From the NCBI GenBank assembly GCA_000277445.1, contig AJWJ01000191.1, positions 1-39,820 of the forward strand: a stretch of DNA of 39,820 nucleotides, read 5' to 3'. The position numbers and the translations under genes are program-made. How positions within the stretch are numbered: the first letter of the stretch is position 1; each line of letters opens with the position of its first letter. The notes beneath the pieces are model-generated. The model did no database searches. It had not been told where the DNA came from and worked only from the letters and a program-made list of their open reading frames with translations. The DNA is from Polysphondylium violaceum. Its lineage: Eukaryota > Evosea > Eumycetozoa > Dictyosteliales > Dictyosteliaceae. Below are positions 33,446 to 39,820 of this stretch, piece after piece.

Positions 33446-33484
33446 GTATGGTCATTGATCATGTGACAAACACATTGACCATAC
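33446..33484. ncRNA. Candidate hairpin RNA or RNA structural element
   Basis: GTATGGTCA (33446-33454) pairs perfectly with TGACCATAC (33476-33484), and inside it ATGTG (33461-33465) pairs with CACAT (33471-33475) around a five-base ACAAA loop. The six bases 33455-33460 form a single bulge. That is 14 base pairs in a 39-base element, unusual for this AT-rich DNA. It lies about 180 bp past the stop of the START-like gene, so it may be a 3' UTR element, a short ncRNA or a small-RNA precursor. The strand is undetermined. Confidence 0.35.
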
Positions 33485-33659
33485 ATTTTAAATTAATGTA
33501 AATCAACAACCAATATTATTAATTTTAAGTAATGATACATAATATTTATTTTTTTTTAAAATAATTAAAAAAAGATTAGAGAATTGTGAGGGAGCGGAGT
33601 AAAGAATAGGGTGCATTGAAAAAATGTAAACAAACATCAACATTGCATTGGTAAAATAA

Positions 33660-34859
33660 TTAACATTGAGTTGAAATTTTAGTTACAGTTTGATCAATGG
33701 TTTGGTAAATTGACTTTTCTTGAATATTTTCTTCGTCATAGACTGTTCCTCTGATATGGTTAGAATATTGATCAAGTAAGGCAAGTTCACGACAACCAAA
33801 CTTTTTGGCAGTACGGACAAAACCTTCGGTTGGCATAAACCAGATTTTTGGATCACTTTCCATGACAGAGACTACAATGGTTTTGTTTTTAGAGACTGGG
33901 ATAAATCTCCAAGCATGATAGAAAATATCTGGATAAGCAAAACCTTTAGGTAAGGGTGGTAAATTGTAATCAGATTGTCTATTATTGGCACCATTGTAGC
34001 TTACTACACATGATCCATCTGGTAAGAAATAATTTAATTTCCAACAATAGGCAGCTCTGTTCAAGACAACAAATCTGCTCAATACTGAAACAATTGAGCA
34101 TAAATTAGTACCTTCACATGGATCTACAGTTTTACCTGTTTGATACCATTTCCATGATGAAAATTGATCAATCTCTGCTGTTCTCATGACTAAGTTCTTC
34201 ATTGGTTTATTAATAACCTCTGCAATAATATTATTAATATAAATTGATTGAGAAATAAAAAAAATATTAAATGTACTTACTAATAAACTTTCTCGATCTT
34301 AATCTTCTACCTTCTTGTCTGTATGAATATTGGACATCACTGGTAAGAACATCATCATTGGTCCATCCATCATTATTAAAGAAAGCATCCATTAAATCAT
34401 TTAATTGAACAGCTTCTCTTTGAATAACACACAAGTTTGGATCACTATCGATATAGTTTTGAATTTTGCAACCCAATGAATCTAACATTATATTTTATGG
34501 ATTAGTATGATATCATATGATTCAATCAATTTATAAAAATAAATATTACCTTTAGATTTATCCAATTTTTTAATAGTATTTTTAATTTTAATGAAAAGAA
34601 TTAAAGCTTCATAATGTTTTTCAATATTTTTTAATTCAATACAGGTGGAAAAGATAATTGTAAAGTTTTCAATATTATCAAATGGTGATACCAATTCACA
34701 ATATTTTTCCCAACAGAAACCATCATTGGCAGCATTCCATTCATTCAATTCATCTTGTGGCATTCTTGGTTTTGGAGCACTTGGTAATTGATTCTTTAAG
34801 AGAGCATAAGATAAACCAGCACCGACAATTCCAGATAAAAGACTTGGTAATAATTCCAT
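33660..34859 (-). CDS. START-like lipid-binding protein with N-terminal membrane anchor (three exons, 356 aa)
   Basis: Exons are 34550-34859, 34281-34481 and 33660-34219, with phase-1 introns of 68 and 61 bp; the frame stays open through each junction. The N-terminus (MELLPSLLSGIVGAGLSYAL) is a hydrophobic, Gly-rich helix that could anchor the protein in a membrane. The second half resembles a START domain: CWKLNYFLPDGSCVVSYNGA, HAWRFIPVSKNKTIVVSVM, then DPKIWFMPTEGFVRTAKKFG, where the usual pattern is a polar beta-strand series, D-P-K-x-W/F-x-P and a C-terminal helix. START domains bind sterols, phospholipids or ceramides. The match is by pattern only; an orphan helix-grip protein is the alternative. 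It is followed by a gene-poor region on both sides. Confidence 0.75.
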
Positions 34860-35237
34860 GTTGTTAAAGATTTTTAAACTAATTTTACAAAATGTAATAA
34901 TAGATATAAAAAAGAGGTATATAGTAATGTTAAAAGTGTTTTTGGTGGTACAAAATTTTGTAATGTAATGGTAGTAATAGTACTGGTATATCTATTATTA
35001 GTTTGAATAATAAGTAGAAAATATTATGATTTTAAACTATGTAAAATTTAGAGTTTAAATACTTTTTTTCACTGTCACATTATTCATTGAAAAAACACAT
35101 TTCATATATTACTTCCCCATTTCACCAATCAATCTCTAATAATCAATACTGGAAATATAAACGCTGATGTGGATTGGAAAAAATGGTGAAAATGAGGGCA
35201 ATGTGGATGGTTTATGAATAAGGAGGATGATATCATT

Positions 35238-35342
35238 GTGTAGGCTATCTATTATCCTGCACCTTTCTACACTCAATAGTTGAACCATTTGGTGGTTAAG
35301 ATTTGATTGGGGATCTGTTCACCCTAATTGACTCGAGTGAAC
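35238..35342. ncRNA. Candidate structured RNA: three successive short stem-loops
   Basis: Within 105 bases of relatively GC-richer sequence three small stems follow one another: GTGTAG (35238-35243) with CTACAC (35267-35272); AACCA (35283-35287) with TGGTT (35293-35297); GTTCAC (35317-35322) with GTGAAC (35337-35342). The surrounding spacer is low-complexity, so this island stands out. No match to a known RNA family was recognised, and each stem alone could be chance. Confidence 0.25.
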
Positions 35343-36732
35343 TTGAAGAAATCGTTAGTACCAAAACCTCATCTCCACAAAACAACAGAATATGATATGA
35401 TATCATTAAATTTAAAAAACTTTAGGCAAATTTTACACCAATTTAAAAACTTTTAGAAATCTAAAAAACTAAAAAGACACTCCAATGGAGACATTTTTAG
35501 AAAAAAAAAAAAAATTAAAAATAAAACATAAAGTGCCCGTTTGATGCCCAAATAAAAATATTTACAATTGTAAAAAGAAAAACCCTACACAAATACATAT
35601 TAATATGTTTGAAATCCTAAAATATCTTTATTAAAATCATATCAAAATAGATTTTTTTGCATCTCCCCCACTTCAAAAAAATGGTAAACTTCCTCATCTA
35701 AATTTTTTTCATCAAAATACACTTTGTTCATTCTCTGTGGGAGGTAGAATTTTGCTTTTATGATATTAATTCCTACCACATACTTCTATAAAGCTAGAGT
35801 TTATTTATTTATTTATTTATTTATATTTATTTTTTTTTATTTTTTTTTTATATGAAAGAACATGAGCTCGTGTTGAGAATGAAACATAAATCTCCAATTG
35901 GTGTGTTTTAAATAAATTAAACATAATCAATCTACTACAATTATGTGTGAATGAAAGATATTTGTATCATGATTGGGTATTCTTATTGTGTGTGAATAAT
36001 CTTATTATACAAATATACAAATAAATATATAAAAAGTTTATCTTGTTATCTGATACAACATTATTTTATCATCGATATATAGACATAGACATAGAGTACG
36101 TCGACTTCAATATAATTTGTTAAATCTATCCACATACCCCTGCTCGCTTGGTTTACTTTATCTACCATTGTGTATATGTGTGTGTGTTGATGAGGATAAA
36201 CAACATTCACCCCCAAGTGTATTATAGCCTCTTCACATCCCATAGAGTGTATAGTTTATTCGAATAAGTACCCTCGAATATCCAAAACAGAGTGTAAAAG
36301 GAAGGAAAAGGCTTAATATCACAACACAATTGGTTTTACAATTTTACACTCTTGGAATAATCTATCTATTTTTGATTTGTTTTTATGATTATTATCATTA
36401 ATGGTCATAATACACAGCTATGTACAAACCTATTGCTTTTATCACACACACTCACATATTTAGTATTTTATTCTATATTTATATATATAATATAATATAT
36501 ACCCCGTCCTTCAAGGATTAATCCAAAAATAAAATAAAACAACACACACTCACACACCCACACTTATACACAAAACACCCACAACAACAACGACAAAAAT
36601 GACAACGACCAACCATACTATTGCAACAAATAAAACTCCATATCCCTCTTGTTTGCTGTTGCTGATTAATCTATCCACTTCATCCCAATTGCTCTGCTTC
36701 ACTCTTTTTCCTATTTTGGTGTTTTTGTTTAT

Positions 36733-36789
36733 TTTCAAACTGTATAAATTGAATATAAAATATATGTTTTATTTATAAACAGTTTGAAA
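36733..36789. repeat. Inverted repeat (11-bp perfect arms)
   Basis: TTTCAAACTGT at 36733-36743 is repeated inverted as ACAGTTTGAAA at 36779-36789. Inside, ATAAA/TTTAT and ATAAAA/TTTTAT continue the symmetry imperfectly, so the 57 bases can form one long AT-rich hairpin or cruciform. No terminal-repeat partner, target duplication or transposase was seen nearby. Confidence 0.6.
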
Positions 36790-38417
36790 GTGTGTCATAA
36801 AGTTCACTCTAATTTGTTGTTCATAGCATTTCGTTGGTGATATATTCAGTAAGTTTTTTTTTTTTTTTTTCTTTTTTTTGCAATTTATCCTTTTTTTCTG
36901 TTTAAAGATAGAAAAGGAGTGTGTTTAAAAATAGAAGCAATATCTTTTTAATATTGGTACACCAACAATGGGTTGAAATTTATCTTTCCAAAAACTCACC
37001 ACACCATTGTCATTGTTCACATATGCCCATAGGTGGTAATAGTTTTTTTTTTTTTTTTTATTGTTTGAGCGAAGAGATAATATGTTTTTGTTGAATCCGA
37101 TGCATTGGGGAATCAGGGGATTTACCCCCATAACACCTCATTAAATCACAATTCCTATATCTATATTTAAACCCATACCTTCTAACAAGCCCATCTTTTC
37201 AAACAACCACGCCATGTTGTTAAAAATGAAATAATTGTTATTGTTCTTATTTTTTTCATTTATTTTAATTGTTTCATTTTTAGATTTTTGTTGTTGTTGT
37301 CTTGGTAAAAATTCCAAAACAAAAAAGTGATAATAAATAGACTAATAATAAAAATACTAAATCATCAACGTCATCATCTTCATCATCATCATTATATAAT
37401 TATTAGTTTATCGCTAGCAATACATAGTCACGTTCTCTATTTCTATAATTTCTGTTTAAATGTATGTTGTTGAAAAATGAAAACTGGTCCTAAAAAGGAA
37501 TAAAAAAATCCCTTGAAATTCAAAAAAAAATTTGTGATTTTGATATTTATTTTTTTGCAAAAAATCATCACCCATTGTAATTTGTTCAAAATTAAAATAG
37601 ACTCAAAGGTTATATTTTTATAATGCTTTTTTTTTTTCAACTATACCATGTGTTGTTTATTGTTTAAATGTATCATTTTAAATTAATTGGTCCACGAGTA
37701 GAGATCACAATTCTACTACTATTGTTAATTAAACAACTGTTACCCCCCATTTAAAAGGTTTAAAAATAGCTTTTTTTTTTTTTTTTTTCTTCAACTACCC
37801 CCAATTTTATTAATAACCTTTTTTTGAAAAACGTATTTTGATATACACTCACAAGACACTCGACCACCACGACCACTAAATCAGTCTGATTCTATGTTTT
37901 ATTTTTTGTTGGCATTTTTACTCACCCCCAATTCTCACCACCAATAAATTATCTTGTTGATTATTATTATTATTTTAATATATTTTTTCTCACACATCAT
38001 ATGATGACCTAACCTACCGCATTCGATTTGATTCTACCTAAAGTGATTGCTCAATACATAACACTCTCACACACTCGAACACACATATAAACTTTTGTTT
38101 CATTTTTCTTCTTTTATAGCTATTTTACCCCTTTTTTATCATCCATACTTTTACACCATCTAAAACAAACCCAATCACCCACCACACAACTCACAACGCA
38201 TAACTTACTACTATTGTTTCAACAAAACATAAATTAACCTTAATTTGAAAATTTTTTAAATATAAAAAAAAGATCAATCAAAAATAAACAACCACCAGAT
38301 AGTATAATTAAAAACAGAACGTCACACACGCTCAGATTTATACATATATTTGTTTTTCGAGCCTCTCTAGGTCATTAATAGATTTATACAAAACTTATAC
38401 AAGTAAGAAATAACACA

Positions 38418-39719
38418 ATGGAAAAAATATTTTCATCTCTATTGGCATCATCTTTGATTGTAGGGTTACCAAGTATTCTTTTTATATCTTTTCTTTTTTT
38501 ATATCTATATATTGGAATTTTGAAAAAGAAAATGTCAACCAAAGAATCATTGCCTCCCATTATTGGTGTCTATATAATGAGATGTATCTACTCTATCACC
38601 TACTATTGGGAGAAAATTGTTCCACAAATTAAATTTCATCGTATTACACATGATTTTATAGTTTTCCAATGTCTCTCTGTAGTTTTTACACTAAAGGTAA
38701 TTGATCATCTCAAGGAATCACCCAAAAACGTGAAAGAATTGGCCGTTCTCACAAATTCTAGCGAAAAGAATTTGTTTAGAGTAATGAGAGCATTGTCTTC
38801 AGAGGGATTCTTTTCCTTTGACGAAAACAGTGGTAAATTCTCAATCAACTCTATGTCAACACTTTTGACCAACAATCAAATCACCAAAGAAAATCCAACT
38901 GGAATCAATAGTGACGAAGAGAGTCTCAGCTGCTTATTCTCAATGATTCAGTATCCTGCATTTATAGAGGCATGGAACTCTTTAAAAGATTGTGTACAAA
39001 CTGGTGTGCCTGGATTCCATATCAAACATGGCATGAGCTTTTTTCAATACATTGACGAGAAAGATACCTATTTGAAAAAGATATTTGACTCTGCCATGAA
39101 ACAAAAAAACTTTATGACCAAAATACACACTCAAATCTCTCAAAACTACAATTTCTCAGACTATAGCGTCATATGTGACATTGGTGGAGGTGTGGGATAT
39201 CTAGGTTATGAAATCATTAGTCGACATCCAAAATGTCAAATTCATATATTGGAGATTGAAGAAACTGTAAAAAACGGACTTGAGCTCTGTAAAGGCGACT
39301 CAAAGAAAATGTTGGCGATTGAAAACGAAAAAATGATTTTCAAAGTGGGTGATATGTTTCAACCAAAAACAATTCCTCGTGCAAATGTATATATTTTAAT
39401 GCAAGTTATTCATGATTGGAACAATCAGGATGCCCTTCGAATTTTATCTTCTATAACTGCCGTAATGAGAAGAGAGAAAGCCATCACCCATCAAAGACCC
39501 AAACTCTTGATCATAGACTATATCATCGAAGATAATTTTAATCAAGATTCTTATAAAAAAATTAGTATATCCGATATAATTATGATGGCCATCGTTGGTG
39601 GAGAGGAGAGAACACGTTCTCAATGGAACTTTTTATTCAAAGAAACTGGCCTATCGCTTTTATCTGTAAAGAAATTTAACCGACCTCCATTTTTATCTTT
39701 AATGGAATTAACTGTATAG
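38418..39719 (+). CDS. SAM-dependent O-methyltransferase with N-terminal membrane segment (433 aa)
   Basis: The protein belongs to the plant-caffeate/ASMT-like O-methyltransferase family, which in dictyostelids includes the DIF-1 biosynthetic enzyme. SAM-binding motif I is CDIGGGVGYL (D254 to about G258). GDMF follows (about 311-314), and the catalytic His is in QVIHDWNNQDALRIL (H332). An N-terminal winged-helix dimerisation region is visible (KNVKELAVLTNSSEKNLFRV, about 104-122). It methylates a hydroxyl of a small, probably aromatic, metabolite. It is odd that about 75 residues precede the usual start, including a strongly hydrophobic segment at residues 8-35 followed by KKK, indicating a membrane anchor; cytosolic members lack this. 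The start at 38418 is the first ATG after the A-rich leader; an internal Met at 39 would remove the anchor. Single exon. Confidence 0.9.
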   Translation: MEKIFSSLLASSLIVGLPSILFISFLFLYLYIGILKKKMSTKESLPPIIGVYIMRCIYSITYYWEKIVPQIKFHRITHDFIVFQCLSVVFTLKVIDHLKESPKNVKELAVLTNSSEKNLFRVMRALSSEGFFSFDENSGKFSINSMSTLLTNNQITKENPTGINSDEESLSCLFSMIQYPAFIEAWNSLKDCVQTGVPGFHIKHGMSFFQYIDEKDTYLKKIFDSAMKQKNFMTKIHTQISQNYNFSDYSVICDIGGGVGYLGYEIISRHPKCQIHILEIEETVKNGLELCKGDSKKMLAIENEKMIFKVGDMFQPKTIPRANVYILMQVIHDWNNQDALRILSSITAVMRREKAITHQRPKLLIIDYIIEDNFNQDSYKKISISDIIMMAIVGGEERTRSQWNFLFKETGLSLLSVKKFNRPPFLSLMELTV

Positions 39720-39820
39720 AAAAAGAAAAAGAAACAATTGGACAATTTTCCAATTTATATATAAAAAATATATACATTTTGTAGATAGTAATAATATTTA
39801 AAATAAAATAATAAAAGTAT
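39720..39820 (+). other. 3' flank of the O-methyltransferase gene
   Basis: A-rich sequence with AATAAA-like hexamers near 39800-39812 (AAATAAAATAATAAAAG), consistent with a polyadenylation region. The window ends here. Confidence 0.4.

Larger units (their letters stand above)
31774..33659. other. Intergenic region with GT-rich motifs and a strong hairpin
   Basis: A 1.9-kb region upstream of the 1406-aa gene and downstream of the START-like gene. It contains a purine-rich GGTGG block (32138-32180), CTA/CAA trinucleotide-like tracts (32550-32750), repeated GTGGGTGTG-type motifs (32921-32964), a long poly-A (33209-33240) and a near-perfect hairpin at 33446-33484. No protein-coding gene could be supported; the frames here are Phe/Lys-run artefacts or very short. 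Confidence 0.45.
34860..38417. other. 3.5-kb gene-free interval
   Basis: This is the longest spacer of the window, between the START-like gene (transcribed away to the left) and the O-methyltransferase (transcribed to the right), so it contains both promoters. It holds A/T homopolymers, a TTTA repeat (about 35800-35830), CA-rich tracts (36540-36600, 38060-38200), a cluster of three small hairpins (35238-35342) and an 11-bp inverted repeat (36733-36789). Minus-strand frames at 36061-36243, 36550-36738 and 36925-37131 are short and unsupported. I see no confident gene. Confidence 0.5.

Noticed and set aside
37125-37134. CCCCATAA resembling the same ncRNA upstream element on the plus strand
   Set aside because: The first base is off consensus and nothing RNA-like starts about 60 bases downstream.

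Overview
The window is nuclear DNA of a dictyostelid social amoeba. The evidence is strong AT bias, poly-Asn/Ser/Thr tracts encoded by AAT-type repeats, short AT-rich introns of mostly 60-90 bp (donors such as GTAAGT/GTATGT, acceptors ending TTTAG/ATAG), a FNIP-repeat protein, a phospholipase B-like protein, a very small Ser-rich two-exon protein and a dictyostelid-type O-methyltransferase. I cannot name the species; base composition and divergence argue against D. discoideum itself. No tRNA, rRNA, CRISPR array or recognisable mobile element was found by eye.

Layout. 0.2-6 kb: Rab14 GTPase (+) converges on a minus-strand block holding a Cid1-like nucleotidyltransferase, an acidic 322-residue reading frame that overlaps it by four bases, and a secreted phospholipase B-like enzyme. 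6.3-7.6 kb: a membrane-associated extended SDR (+) converges on a hidden two-exon gene of 64 codons (-). 7.6-9.5 kb has no confident gene but holds a 47-codon frame with one internal TGA. 9.5-13 kb: phytochelatin synthase (-) and a FNIP-repeat protein (+) share a 185-bp divergent promoter. 13.2-19.7 kb: exocyst subunit Exo70 and a FAM13-type RhoGAP (both +). 19.8-21.7 kb: a small orphan with a papain-like look and a secreted EGF-like protein (both -). 22-24.4 kb: a Pif1-family helicase (+), convergent within 53 bp of the splicing factor XAB2/SYF1 (-). 27.2-31.8 kb: a six-exon, 1406-residue orphan (-). 33.7-34.9 kb: a three-exon START-like, membrane-anchored protein (-). 34.9-38.4 kb: an unusually long gene-free interval with several predicted hairpins. 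38.4-39.7 kb: an N-terminally anchored O-methyltransferase (+).

The genes are mostly unrelated housekeeping and accessory functions: membrane traffic (Rab14, Exo70, RhoGAP), RNA metabolism (nucleotidyltransferase, XAB2), DNA maintenance (Pif1) and metal or small-molecule metabolism (phytochelatin synthase, SDR, O-methyltransferase). No operon-like pathway is evident. Exon structures were built by hand from splice consensus and frame continuity; every junction given keeps the frame open.
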